64,000 nt of DNA from Kaustia mangrovi (GTDB taxonomy: Bacteria; Pseudomonadota; Alphaproteobacteria; Rhizobiales; Im1): contig NZ_CP058214.1 of NCBI RefSeq assembly GCF_015482775.1, positions 1,426,001 through 1,490,000 of the forward strand, given 5' to 3'. Below are positions 8,674 through 20,529 of the stretch, piece after piece. Numbering within the stretch: position 1 is the stretch's first letter; each line of letters opens with the position of its first letter. The notes below the pieces were generated by a model, which saw only the letters and a program-made list of their open reading frames with translations, ran no database searches and was not told the DNA's origin. Position numbers and translations under genes: made by a program.

Positions 8674-10557
8674 ATGACGAGCGATAGGGAAGGACCAGCG
8701 GGTCCGTTCAAGCACGCACTGGCACTGGCGATGCGCTCCATCGCCGGCGAGCCGGAGCTCACCGTGAGCTACGGCGCGGACGCGCCGGGCGTCGCGGGCA
8801 CGCGCGTGCGCCTGCCGCAGGTCGATCAGGACCTCAACGCGGACTCCGTCGCGGTCACCCGCGGCATGGCGGATTCCTTCGCTCTCAGGCTCGCCAACCA
8901 TTCCAACGACGTCCACGGCCACTACCGGCCGGAGGGGCGCAATGCCCGCGCCGTTTTCGAGGCGGTGGAGCAGGCCCGCGTCGAGGCCATCGGCTCGCGC
9001 GCCATGCCGGGCATGGCCGACAATCTGACCGCCATGCTCGGCGAGCGCTACGAGCGCCAGGGCGCGGCCAATATCAAGAGCCGCGAGGACGCGCCCATCG
9101 AGGAGGCCCTCTCGCTGCTGGTGCGCGAGCGGCTGACCGGCGTCAAGCCGCCGGAGAGCGCGCGCCGGCTCGTCGATCTCTGGCGCCCCTGGATCGAGGA
9201 GAAGGCCGGTACACAGCTCGACGAACTGGCGGGCGAGTTGAAGGACCAGGCCGCCTTCGCCCGCATGACGCGCGACATCATCGCCGCCCTCGACATGGCC
9301 GACGAACTCGGCGAGGACCCCGACGAGACGGAGGACGACCAGCAGGAAGGCTCCGAGCCGGAAGGCTCTGAGGTCGAGGAGCAGGGCGAACAGGGCGAGG
9401 CCGGACAGGACGAGACCGCCTCCAGCGAGGAGGTGGACGAGGCTCAAGGAGAGATGGAGGCCAGCGAGGAGCAGGCCACCGAGACGGAGGCCGACGGCGC
9501 CGAGGAGGAGATGGAGTCCGAGGAGGCCCCCGACGGCAGCGAGCCCTGGCGGCCCCAGCTTCCCTTCTCCTCCAGCGCCAACGAGCAGTTCTACAAGGTC
9601 TTCACCGCCGAATTCGACGAGGAGATCTCCGCGGAAGACCTCTGCGAGGCGGAGGAGCTCGCCCGCCTGCGCAATTATCTCGACAAGCAGCTCAACCATT
9701 TGCAGGGCGTCGTCGCGCGGCTCGCCAACCGGCTCCAGCGCCGCCTGCTCGCCAAGCAGAACCGCGCCTGGGACTTCGATCTCGAGGAAGGCATGCTCGA
9801 TGCCAGCCGGCTGTCGCGGGTGGTGACCGACCCCATGCACCCCCTCTCCTTCAAGATGGAGAAGGACACCAATTTCCGCGACACGGTCGTCACGCTGCTG
9901 ATCGACAATTCCGGCTCCATGCGCGGCCGGCCGATCACGGTCGCGGCGACCTGCGCCGACATCCTCGCGCGCACGCTGGAGCGCTGCAATGTGAAGGTGG
10001 AAATCCTCGGCTTCACGACCCGCGCCTGGAAGGGCGGGCAGTCGCGCGAGAAATGGCTCGCCTCCGGCAAGCCCGCAATGCCCGGCCGGCTCAACGACCT
10101 GCGCCACATCGTCTACAAGAACGCCGACACGCCGTGGCGCCGGGCCAGGCGCAGCCTCGGCCTGATGATGCGCGAGGGGCTCCTGAAGGAGAATATCGAC
10201 GGCGAGGCGCTGATCTGGGCCCATAACCGCCTGCTCGGCCGGTCCGAGCAGCGCCGCATCCTCATGGTCATCTCCGACGGCGCACCGGTCGACGATTCCA
10301 CCCTGTCGGTCAATGCCGGCAACTATCTGGAACGCCATCTCCGGCAGGTCATCCAGGATATCGAGACCCGCTCGCCCGTCGAGCTCATCGCCATCGGCAT
10401 CGGCCACGACGTGACGCGCTACTATCGCCGCGCGGTCACCATCGTGGACGCGGAGGAACTCGGCGGTGCCATGACGGAGAAGCTCGCCGAGCTGTTCGAC
10501 GAGGCGCCGGAGACCCAGCGGGTCCGCCGTCCGCGCGCCTCCGTTCCCGTATTCTAG
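8674..10557 (+). CDS. cobT: Aerobic cobaltochelatase subunit CobT
   Basis: The partner of CobS in cobalt insertion. The 627-residue protein has an N-terminal domain (1-200), a long Glu/Asp/Ser-rich acidic linker (about 210-290), and a C-terminal von Willebrand A-like domain with the MIDAS motif [12 protein letters not shown] (about 410) and [14 protein letters not shown]. This is the normal CobT layout and length. The acidic linker is a family feature and should not be read as a repeat element. It follows cobS on the same strand. Confidence 0.96.
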   Translation: MTSDREGPAGPFKHALALAMRSIAGEPELTVSYGADAPGVAGTRVRLPQVDQDLNADSVAVTRGMADSFALRLANHSNDVHGHYRPEGRNARAVFEAVEQARVEAIGSRAMPGMADNLTAMLGERYERQGAANIKSREDAPIEEALSLLVRERLTGVKPPESARRLVDLWRPWIEEKAGTQLDELAGELKDQAAFARMTRDIIAALDMADELGEDPDETEDDQQEGSEPEGSEVEEQGEQGEAGQDETASSEEVDEAQGEMEASEEQATETEADGAEEEMESEEAPDGSEPWRPQLPFSSSANEQFYKVFTAEFDEEISAEDLCEAEELARLRNYLDKQLNHLQGVVARLANRLQRRLLAKQNRAWDFDLEEGMLDASRLSRVVTDPMHPLSFKMEKDTNFRDTVVTLLIDNSGSMRGRPITVAATCADILARTLERCNVKVEILGFTTRAWKGGQSREKWLASGKPAMPGRLNDLRHIVYKNADTPWRRARRSLGLMMREGLLKENIDGEALIWAHNRLLGRSEQRRILMVISDGAPVDDSTLSVNAGNYLERHLRQVIQDIETRSPVELIAIGIGHDVTRYYRRAVTIVDAEELGGAMTEKLAELFDEAPETQRVRRPRASVPVF

Positions 10558-10584
10558 CCGGACACGCAGGACGTCCCCGCCGCC

Positions 10585-11613
10585 ATGAGACCGGTCCGCG
10601 CCCTGGCCTTCCTGGTCCTCTGCCTTCCCCTCGTCTCCAGCGGGCTCGGCGCGGAGGATCTGGGGCCCTCCCCGGTCTCCGTGGAGGCGACGCCGCTCGC
10701 CTTCGATCCGGGCGAGGACGAGCGCGAGGCCTTCGGCGCGCTCCTGTGGCGCGGCGGGCTGAAGCTCAGGAGCCGCGATCCCCGATTCGGCGGCTTCTCC
10801 GGCCTCGTCGTCTCGCCGGACGGCTCCGGGCTCCTGGCCGTCAGCGATCAGGGCTGGTGGCTCGAGCTCGCGCTCTCCTATGACGGGAAAGGCCGGCTGT
10901 CGGGCGCCGGCGATGCCCGCATGGCGACCCTTCTCGACGGTGAGGGCAAGCGCTTCGCCAAGAAGAGCCTGCGCGACGCGGAGACGCTGACCGCGCTCGG
11001 TCCGGAGGGGCCTTCGGGGCCCGTCGCGGTCGGGCTGGAGCGCACGGTGCGGCTGCTTCGCTACGATATCGGCCGCTTCGGCCTGGAGGCCCGCGCCGAG
11101 CCGATGCCGCTCACCCTGCCGAAGGCGCTCCATGACGGGCCGAACAACAAGGAACTGGAGGCCGTCGCGAGCCTCGGCGGAAACCGGTTCCTCGCGATCA
11201 GCGAGGAGAATGTCGACAAGGCCGGCAATATCCGCGCCTGGATCCTCGGCGAGGCCAAGCCCCTCTCCTTCTCCGTGCGCCGTCTCGACGACTTCGCCAT
11301 CACCGATGTGGCGATGGTCTCGCCCGACAGGTTCCTGACGCTCGAGCGCAGCTTCAGCGCCAGCGAGCGCCGGCTCGAAATGGCCATCCGCCGCTTCCGC
11401 ATGGACGATGTGGCGGAGGGCGCGGCCGTCGACGGCGAGCTCCTGCTGCGCGCCCGCTGGCCAAGCCGCAGCATCGACAATATGGAAGCCCTCGACGTCC
11501 ACAGGACGGCAGACGGCGAGACCCGTATCACGCTGATGTCGGACGACAATTACAACGCCCCCCTCCAGCGCACACTGATCCTGCAATTCGCCCTGCCCGG
11601 CCAGGCCGACTAG
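10585..11613 (+). CDS. Exported esterase-like protein of the phytase family
   Basis: A 342-residue protein with a cleavable signal peptide (MRPVRALAFLVLCLPLVSSGLGA), so it is probably periplasmic. The rest matches the 'esterase-like activity of phytase' domain: GGFSGLVVSPDGSGLLAVSDQGWWLEL, the NNKELEAVA segment and the closing SDDNYNAPLQRTLILQF motif suggest a beta-propeller-type fold. It lies 27 bp after cobT and could be read from the same transcript, although no link to cobalamin is known. Substrate unknown. Confidence 0.8.
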   Translation: MRPVRALAFLVLCLPLVSSGLGAEDLGPSPVSVEATPLAFDPGEDEREAFGALLWRGGLKLRSRDPRFGGFSGLVVSPDGSGLLAVSDQGWWLELALSYDGKGRLSGAGDARMATLLDGEGKRFAKKSLRDAETLTALGPEGPSGPVAVGLERTVRLLRYDIGRFGLEARAEPMPLTLPKALHDGPNNKELEAVASLGGNRFLAISEENVDKAGNIRAWILGEAKPLSFSVRRLDDFAITDVAMVSPDRFLTLERSFSASERRLEMAIRRFRMDDVAEGAAVDGELLLRARWPSRSIDNMEALDVHRTADGETRITLMSDDNYNAPLQRTLILQFALPGQAD

Positions 11614-11717
11614 ATCGGATCGGATCGGGCCGGACGCCCCCTCCTCCCGCCCGAAGGCCTTGTCTTCCCGCCGAATCGCTGCAAGGCTTCTCCTGACGCC
11701 ATGGGGAGGCACGGCGG

Positions 11718-12668
11718 ATGCCTGAGGGAACGGTCAATATCGGCACCATGTTCGGCGGGCGGAACGTCGACACGTTTCTCGGCCTGCCGCGCTGCGACGA
11801 CCTTGCAAGGCTCCAGCCGGGCGCCGCGATCCTCGGCGCCCCCTGCGCCACGCCCTATGCCTCCGTCGGCCCCTATTGCGCGGACGCGCCCCGCACGATC
11901 CGCCAGACGAGCGCACGCTATGCCGGCGCGCTGCAGCATATGGACTTCGACCTCGGCGGCCCGATCCTCGCCTCGGGCGCCATTCCCGCGGTCGATTGCG
12001 GCGACCTGCCCTTCGACGCCGCCGACGCGGCCGGCAACCGCGCACGGATCCGCGACGCCGTCGGCGCGATGCTGGAGGCCGATGCGGTTCCGGTGATCGT
12101 CGGCGGCGACGATTCGATTCCCATTCCTCTCTTCGAGGCCTTCGCCGGGCGCGGCCCCTTCACCGTCGTGCAGGTGGACGCGCATATCGACTGGCGCGAC
12201 GAGGTCGACGGCGAGCGGTACGGCCTGTCGAGCACCATGCGCCGGGCCTCGGAGATGGGCCATGTCGAGCGCATCGTCCAGATCGGCGCGCGCGGGCTCG
12301 GCAGCGCACGCCCAGCGGACTACCGCGACGCGCTCGACTGGGGCGTGACGTTCGTCACCGCCCGCGAACTCTACGAGACCGGCGTCGAGGCCGCGCTCGC
12401 CCATGTCCCCGAAGGCGCGCCCGTCCTCCTCGCCTTCGACTGCGACGCGCTGGACCCGACCACCATGCCCGCCGTGATCGGCCCCGCGCCCGGCGGGCTG
12501 ACCTACTGGCAGGCGGTCGACATCGTTCAGGGCGTCGCCCGGCGCAGCCGGATCGCGGCCTTCGACCTGGTGGAGTTCATGCCCGCACGCGACATCCACG
12601 GGCTCGGCGCCCTCACCGCCTCCCGCCTCCTCGTCAACGCCATTGGCGCCATCGTCCGGCAGGACTGA
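11718..12668 (+). CDS. Arginase/agmatinase-family ureohydrolase
   Basis: A 316-residue member of the ureohydrolase family (Mn2+-dependent hydrolysis of guanidino compounds such as agmatine or guanidinobutyrate to urea plus amine). The metal ligands are seen in DAHID (D154, H156, D158) and FDCDALDP (D241, D243). The first motif, normally GGDH, reads GGDD (D132 replaces the His ligand), a change that I believe also occurs in other Rhizobiales relatives. The exact substrate cannot be assigned. It stands alone between the phytase-like gene and a small exported protein. Confidence 0.82.
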   Translation: MPEGTVNIGTMFGGRNVDTFLGLPRCDDLARLQPGAAILGAPCATPYASVGPYCADAPRTIRQTSARYAGALQHMDFDLGGPILASGAIPAVDCGDLPFDAADAAGNRARIRDAVGAMLEADAVPVIVGGDDSIPIPLFEAFAGRGPFTVVQVDAHIDWRDEVDGERYGLSSTMRRASEMGHVERIVQIGARGLGSARPADYRDALDWGVTFVTARELYETGVEAALAHVPEGAPVLLAFDCDALDPTTMPAVIGPAPGGLTYWQAVDIVQGVARRSRIAAFDLVEFMPARDIHGLGALTASRLLVNAIGAIVRQD

Positions 12669-12720
12669 ACGGCCCGGTCCGGGCCGTCTCCGGACACCCC
12701 CGTTTTCCGGTCCCGGAACA

Positions 12721-12742
12721 TGAACGCCATATGAACGGTGCA
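12721..12742 (+). promoter_or_regulatory. Tandem 11-bp direct repeat upstream of a small exported protein
   Basis: TGAACGCCATA (12721-12731) is followed immediately by TGAACGGTGCA (12732-12742), giving TGAACG half-sites 11 bp apart. Such spacing resembles binding sites of OmpR/PhoB-type response regulators. It lies about 85 bp before the start of the small exported protein. Function inferred from pattern only. Confidence 0.35.
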
Positions 12743-12825
12743 TTCAGCTTCCGTTCGATCCCGCTCTGGCAATATCGCTCACATGATCAACGGACACGGC
12801 CTCACCGGCCGAGCGGGAGGATCGG

Positions 12826-13044
12826 ATGAACAAGCGGGTACTCATGGCGATCGGAACGGCGACCATGCTGGTCGCGGGCCTGGCCCTTCTCGTCACCCCT
12901 GGCGAGACGACCAAGGCCGAGCCGCAGACGGTGACGCGCACATCCGCCACCCACACGCTGACCGCCTACAAGAACAGCCACTGGCCGGTCCAGGGTCGCG
13001 TAACGACAAATCCCTGCTCGCTCGCGGAGTGCCGCGATGCCTGA
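12826..13044 (+). CDS. Small exported/membrane-anchored hypothetical protein (72 aa)
   Basis: Starts MNKRVLMAIGTATMLVAGLALLV: basic residues followed by a ~20-residue hydrophobic segment, that is, a signal peptide or N-terminal anchor. It is followed by a short polar region with two cysteines near the C-terminus (NPCSLAECRDA) that could form a disulfide. A good ribosome site (GGGAGG) lies 6 bp before the ATG. No recognised family. Supported as a gene by start signal and composition rather than homology. Confidence 0.5.
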   Translation: MNKRVLMAIGTATMLVAGLALLVTPGETTKAEPQTVTRTSATHTLTAYKNSHWPVQGRVTTNPCSLAECRDA

Positions 13045-13245
13045 GCGCTGACGGAACTTCGCCCGGCATCCAGACGGGGCACTGCGCGGAGCAGACCAGA
13101 TGTCAAGATGACCGGGTTGAAGGCACGGGAGCGGCAGAGGCCGGCATTGCCATCCGCCCCCTCTCGAATGTCGGCTGATGCCGTCTCCCGGAGCCTTCAC
13201 TTTCACGAACTGGTGTTTTTTCTCTCCCCCTCGAAGCTAACTCCA

Positions 13246-13279
13246 AGGGCTTCCGGCTTGTCCGGGGCCCTCTTTTTTT
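13246..13279 (+). terminator. Intrinsic terminator upstream of carB
   Basis: The stem AGGGC-tt-CCGG / CCGG-g-GCCCT, with a short loop (cttgt), is followed directly by C and seven T residues (13273-13279). This is a classical Rho-independent terminator on the plus strand, about 200 bp after the small exported gene and about 200 bp before carB. It may end the small-gene transcript, or a small RNA or leader transcribed from the 13045-13245 stretch. Confidence 0.65.
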
Positions 13280-13355
13280 GTGCCTGTTTTCCACCGCCAG
13301 AACGGCAGTCCCCCACCCCTGCCGCGCCCGGACGATAAAGCGCAGCCGACGGGGT

Positions 13356-13383
13356 TTGCGAGCGGTATCTTTTCGACTATAAC
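13356..13383 (+). promoter_or_regulatory. Candidate promoter for carB
   Basis: TTGCGA (13356-13361), a 16-bp spacer and TATAAC (13378-13383) resemble a sigma-70-type promoter and lie just downstream of the terminator and about 100 bp before carB. Of the 437-bp gene-free stretch 13045-13481, only this site and the terminator stand out; I see no convincing ORF in it. Confidence 0.35.
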
Positions 13384-13481
13384 GCTGCGCCAGCCCTTAT
13401 ATATGTCTCCCAAGCATGCGTCCGCGGCCGCATTCTGCCCGAACGCAGGCAACGAGACCACGCGACAGAACGCGAGCGACG

Positions 13482-16760
<3,279 letters not shown>

Positions 16761-16900
16761 ATTGATTGGGTGTTGCACGCCGGCCCCATCGCGCTCATAT
16801 TTGTGCGTCGGGTCAGTTGTTATTTCTGACATCCACTGCCAGTGTAACGGGTCGGTCATGATGACCGCACCGAGTGAGACCGGATTGACGGACGATGAGC

Positions 16901-17374
16901 ATGGAAAAGGTTCCGATGACCGCGGCGGGCCACGAGGCCCTGATTGAAGAGATCAAGCATCTCAAGACCGTGGAGCGTCCGCGCATCATTCGCGCCATCC
17001 AGGAGGCGCGCGCGCATGGCGATTTGTCGGAGAACGCCGAGTATCACGCCGCCAAGGAACAGCAGGGCTATACCGAGGCCCGCGTCGCGGAGCTGGAGGA
17101 CAAGCTGTCGCGCGCGGAAGTCATCGACGTGTCCAAGCTGTCGGGCGACAGCGTCAAGTTCGGCGCCACGGTCACGCTCGTCGACGAGGATACCGACGAG
17201 GAGTCCGTCTACCAGATCGTCGGCGAGCTGGAGGCCGACGTGAAGGCTGGCCGGATCTCCATCACCTCGCCCATCGCGCGCGCCCTGATCGGCAAGTCCG
17301 TGGGCGACAGCGTCGAGGTGAACACGCCCGGCGGCGGCAAGAGCTACGAGATCCTCGCCGTCAGCTACAGCTGA
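16901..17374 (+). CDS. greA: Transcription elongation factor GreA
   Basis: Rescues backtracked RNA polymerase by stimulating transcript cleavage. The 157-residue protein has an N-terminal coiled-coil ([29 protein letters not shown], with the acidic tip DLSENAEY) and a C-terminal FKBP-like domain ([20 protein letters not shown]). MEKVPMT is the usual alphaproteobacterial N-terminus, so I favour the ATG at 16901; an in-frame ATG two codons earlier (16895) is possible. It follows carB, an arrangement common in this group. Confidence 0.96.
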   Translation: MEKVPMTAAGHEALIEEIKHLKTVERPRIIRAIQEARAHGDLSENAEYHAAKEQQGYTEARVAELEDKLSRAEVIDVSKLSGDSVKFGATVTLVDEDTDEESVYQIVGELEADVKAGRISITSPIARALIGKSVGDSVEVNTPGGGKSYEILAVSYS

Positions 17375-17532
17375 CCGGGGCATCCGGCACAACAGCCGTT
17401 CGGCGCCCCAGAGCGTCTTCCCGATTTCATGAATTACGACAGTACCTCCCGGCGTGGCCGGCGGGGGCCTGTGGCGTTGTGCCGGAGAGGGTGTAGACTG
17501 CTACCCGAACGGGACAAGCCGGGAGACGCGCC

Positions 17533-18000
17533 ATGGCCATGGACATCGCATTGCCGCGAGGACTGACGGGACCGGACGGATGGCGGCGCCGGGCCGGCGC
17601 CGTGGCCTGCCTGCTCCTCGTTCTCGCCGCGCTCGCGGCCTGGGCCTCCCCGCTCGAGGCGCGCTCCGGCGAGCGCAATCCCGTCTTCCGCTATGGCGGC
17701 AACGAGTTCATCATCCGGCGGACCGTCTCCGGCGGCACGCTCTATCTGCGCGCCTATCGCGCGGCGGGCGACCAGTGGGAGCCCTATGCGCGGACATCGC
17801 TGCCAGTGGCGAGCGAAAAGGCGCGCCGCCGCGAGGTCGAGGCCTGGGCGCGCAACAGGAACGCGCCGCTGCGCCACGGCAAGCCCAGCCTCGTGGAGCG
17901 GATCTACTTCACCGGCAAGCCGCTCGGCTATTCGACCATCGACCTCGACAATCCGATGAACACCGACCTCAACCGCTTCAATGGCCGCATGTGGCCTTGA
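17533..18000 (+). CDS. Exported hypothetical protein (155 aa)
   Basis: A 155-residue protein with an N-terminal stretch of charged residues followed by a hydrophobic segment (about residues 22-40) ending at an ASPLEA-type cleavage site, so probably secreted to the periplasm. The mature part is basic and aromatic-rich with no motif I recognise. A second ATG lies two codons downstream (17539). It is convergent with the M20 peptidase gene. Function unknown. Confidence 0.6.
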   Translation: MAMDIALPRGLTGPDGWRRRAGAVACLLLVLAALAAWASPLEARSGERNPVFRYGGNEFIIRRTVSGGTLYLRAYRAAGDQWEPYARTSLPVASEKARRREVEAWARNRNAPLRHGKPSLVERIYFTGKPLGYSTIDLDNPMNTDLNRFNGRMWP

Positions 18001-18047
18001 GCGGTGCCGGGACGGCACGTTCCCGCGGGCGGGCATCGCCCTCTCCC

Positions 18048-19184
18048 TCACCCCGCCCAGTCGCGGATGAGGGCGCGATAGATCGTGGTGGCCTCCCCGA
18101 TCCGGTCGACCGTGCAATATTCGTCTGTCTGATGCGCCATGGCCGGCTCGCCGGGGCCCAGGACGACGGTCGGCACAGTGCCGTAGGCCGGCGTGAGATA
18201 GGCGGCGTCGGTGAAATAGGTCATCGCGCCCGGGGCCTGGTCCTCGCCGGTCACCTCGCGGGCGGCAGCCGCGACCGTCTTCACCCAGGGATCGGCCGGA
18301 TCGGTCCACACCCCTTCCAGGTCGATGATCGGCTCGAGCGCGTCCAGATCGGGTGAGAGATAGGCCTCGAGCCTCGACCTGACCTGCTCGTGGCTCATGC
18401 CGGCGACGGTGCGGATGTCGATGCCGATCTCGGCGCGGTCGGGAACGGAATTGACGTTGAGGCCGCTCTTGAGCGTTCCGACATTGAGGGTGGGCACGCC
18501 CATCGCCTCGTGCGCGGGCACGGCGAAGCCGAAATGCTCCAGCTTGGTGACCATGCGCGCGGCCTTGTAGGCGGCGCTCTCGCCCTTCTCGGGCATGGAG
18601 CCGTGCGCCGTCACGCCCGCCGCGGTCGCTTTCAGCCACAGCGCCCCCTTGTGGCCCGCCATGGCGCGGTTCGAGGTCGGCTCGGCCACGACCACCGCGC
18701 CCGCCTTGCCGAGCGCCTTCTTCTCCGCCAGATAGCGCGCGCCCTCGCAGCCCGTCTCCTCGCCCGCCGTGATCACCAGCACGACGCCCGGCCCGCCTTC
18801 CGCCGCCTTGCGCTCCTCGATGGCGGCGGCGACGAACGCGGCCACACCCGCCTTCATGTCGCTCGAGCCGCGGCCATAGAGCTTGCCGTCCTTGATCTCG
18901 CCCTTGAAGGGATCGACCGACCAGTCCTTCGCGCCGAGCGGCACCGTGTCGGTGTGGCCGGTAAAGCAGATCGGCGCCTTGCGCGACCTCTTCTTCGCCG
19001 CGCCGCCGAGTCTTGCCACGAGGTTCGGCCGGTTCTTGGCGAACTCATGGGTCTCCACCGTGAAGCCGTGTTCCTCCAGAAGCCCGCGGAGATGCTCCGC
19101 GCAGGCCTTCTCCGTCTTCTCCGGATTGCGCGTGTCGAAGCCGACCAGCGTTCGCGTCAGCTCCACCGGATCGATAGCTGCCAT
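18048..19184 (-). CDS. M20-family metallopeptidase (ArgE/DapE-like)
   Basis: A 378-residue dizinc aminoacylase/peptidase of the ArgE/DapE/CPG2 group. The metal-site motifs are CFTGHTDTVP, GRGSSDMKAG and TAGEETGCEG, with a dimerisation domain in the middle (AHGSMPEKGESA). The ATG at 19184 has a GGGGAGG ribosome site just upstream; the open frame extending further 5' lies antisense to a small membrane protein and is not protein-like. A function as N-acetylornithine deacetylase is plausible, but specificity in M20 enzymes cannot be read from these motifs. Confidence 0.88.
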   Translation of the reverse strand: MAAIDPVELTRTLVGFDTRNPEKTEKACAEHLRGLLEEHGFTVETHEFAKNRPNLVARLGGAAKKRSRKAPICFTGHTDTVPLGAKDWSVDPFKGEIKDGKLYGRGSSDMKAGVAAFVAAAIEERKAAEGGPGVVLVITAGEETGCEGARYLAEKKALGKAGAVVVAEPTSNRAMAGHKGALWLKATAAGVTAHGSMPEKGESAAYKAARMVTKLEHFGFAVPAHEAMGVPTLNVGTLKSGLNVNSVPDRAEIGIDIRTVAGMSHEQVRSRLEAYLSPDLDALEPIIDLEGVWTDPADPWVKTVAAAAREVTGEDQAPGAMTYFTDAAYLTPAYGTVPTVVLGPGEPAMAHQTDEYCTVDRIGEATTIYRALIRDWAG

Positions 19185-19240
19185 CCCGTCCTCCCCATTG
19201 TTGTTTGCGGATTGCGCGCCCCCGTCCGCCTTCCCTCTCC

Positions 19241-19525
19241 TCAGTCGTTGATACGCATGATGTATTCCAGCCCGCGCCGGAAGACGAAGGCGATGGTGAC
19301 CGTGATCAGCGCCGCCGGCACCGAGACGGCGAACGAGACGAGGCTGAACTCGTGGACATTCTCGTAGGACCACAGGAAGAGCTGGTGCAGGAAGGCCACG
19401 ACCACCGCCGCGATCAGGATATGGACCGGCCTGCTGGCCGCGAACCCGCCGATGATCGAGGCCAGGATGATCGTCGGACTGGCCAGCTTCACCAGAAACA
19501 CCGCAAAGACATAATCCAAGTCCAT
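19241..19525 (-). CDS. Small integral membrane protein (94 aa)
   Basis: A hydrophobic protein starting MDLDYVF, with three probable transmembrane segments (about residues 5-28, 31-50 and 60-82) and a short basic C-terminal tail. No family recognised. It lies 56 bp upstream of the M20 gene and about 190 bp downstream of the acyl carrier protein gene, all leftward, so it may belong to either transcript. Chosen over a longer start because the extension is Arg-rich and lies outside the hydrophobic core. Confidence 0.6.
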   Translation of the reverse strand: MDLDYVFAVFLVKLASPTIILASIIGGFAASRPVHILIAAVVVAFLHQLFLWSYENVHEFSLVSFAVSVPAALITVTIAFVFRRGLEYIMRIND

Positions 19526-19717
19526 GGCTGTCCGCCACCTCGCCGCTGGGCCTGTCGCAAGCCACGGCGCCCCTCGCATGCGCACGCAGCCAACATCGGT
19601 TGGATCCCCCCAGGCCTCGCCCGACCCTTCAACATGGACCCGCCCCGGCGGATTGGCAAGCCGGGAGCGGGCCTTGCGGCACTTGTCCCGCCCGCCGTGC
19701 CGCGGCCTCCGTGGCGT

Positions 19718-19951
19718 TCACGCCGCGCGGCCGGCGAGCACGCGCGCGACATCCTCCAGGCTCTCGATCCCCATGGCATCGTCGGGATCGAGCTCATGGC
19801 CCAGCGCGGTCTCGATCTCCAGCAGCAGGCGCATATGGCCGAGGCTGTCCCAAGCCTCTATGGTGCCGATCCGCGTGTCCTCGGCAATGTCGCCCGGCGA
19901 TACGCCGAGAGCGCTCGCCAGAACCGCGCGGGCCTCCTCCATCGCCGTCAT
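19718..19951 (-). CDS. Acyl carrier protein
   Basis: A 77-residue acyl/aminoacyl carrier protein. The phosphopantetheine attachment site is seen in EAWDSLGHMRLL (Asp-Ser-Leu, serine at residue 36), with the acidic helical composition normal for the family. Its start codon overlaps the stop of the GNAT gene by 4 bp, and that gene in turn overlaps the adenylating enzyme. It is therefore a dedicated carrier of this operon and not the fatty-acid AcpP, which is usually near fabD/fabG/fabF. Confidence 0.88.
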   Translation of the reverse strand: MTAMEEARAVLASALGVSPGDIAEDTRIGTIEAWDSLGHMRLLLEIETALGHELDPDDAMGIESLEDVARVLAGRAA

Positions 19952-20529
19952 GTCGCCCGCCCCGCTTTCCGCATTTGCCGCCACTCCTCGCGCAACAGTC
20001 CGAACTGGCACTGGTCGAGGCGCTTCCCGCCCTTCGCGGACCGGCACTGGCCGCGCAACACGCCCTCCAGCCGCCAGCCCTGTGCCTTGTAGTTGAAGAC
20101 GGCGGGAAAATTGCGCGCCAGCGGCATGCCGATCGCCTTCTCCACACCCTCCTTGTCGAAGAAATGGTCGAGCAGCGCCGCCCGCGTCTCCAGAACCACC
20201 TTCTCGCCCCAATAGTCCTTGTCGCCGATGATCACGTTGAAGGTGGCAGTGCGCTGCTTCTCGCTCCTGGTGATGGCGTAGAAGCCGATATGGAGGTCGT
20301 TGCGCTTGTCGAAGACGCCGACGAGGACGCGCCGCGACTGGTCGAAGCTTCCGATATAGTTCTGAAGCTCCTTGAGCGTCATCTTCGCCGGTTTGGTGTT
20401 GACCGGCTCCATGACCTCCGGGTCCGCCGCCCAGCCGATCCAGCGCTCGGAGGCGTCGCCGGGCTTGAGCGTGCGGATCACGAAGCGCTCCGTGGAGAGC
20501 CGGATGAGTTTCGGCATGTTCAGGCGCAT
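19948..20529 (-). CDS. GNAT-family N-acyltransferase
   Basis: A 193-residue acyltransferase of the RimJ/RimL-like Acetyltransf_3 group: LSTERFVIRTLKPGDASERW opens the fold, and a central DKDYWGEKVVLETRAALLDHFF segment corresponds to the acyl-CoA/carrier binding region. The ATG at 20529 overlaps the ligase stop by 10 bp and has a GGAG ribosome site. Sandwiched between an adenylating enzyme and an ACP, it is likely to take its acyl group from the ACP, possibly to modify an amine-bearing metabolite or sugar. The acceptor is unknown. Confidence 0.8.
   Translation of the reverse strand: MRLNMPKLIRLSTERFVIRTLKPGDASERWIGWAADPEVMEPVNTKPAKMTLKELQNYIGSFDQSRRVLVGVFDKRNDLHIGFYAITRSEKQRTATFNVIIGDKDYWGEKVVLETRAALLDHFFDKEGVEKAIGMPLARNFPAVFNYKAQGWRLEGVLRGQCRSAKGGKRLDQCQFGLLREEWRQMRKAGRAT

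Noticed and set aside
9300-9545. Repeat-like Glu/Asp-rich stretch in cobT
   Set aside because: Normal acidic linker of CobT.
7561-11712. A very long open frame on the minus strand opposite cobS and cobT
   Set aside because: It mirrors strong genes and follows the GC-rich codon bias; the translation has no domain and is low-complexity.
13045-13481. Riboswitch or pyrimidine leader for carB
   Set aside because: No recognisable leader ORF or conserved aptamer; only the terminator and a promoter candidate could be supported.
17375-17532. tRNA or small gene in the gap after greA
   Set aside because: No cloverleaf-like arms or CCA end; ORFs here are short with no start signal.
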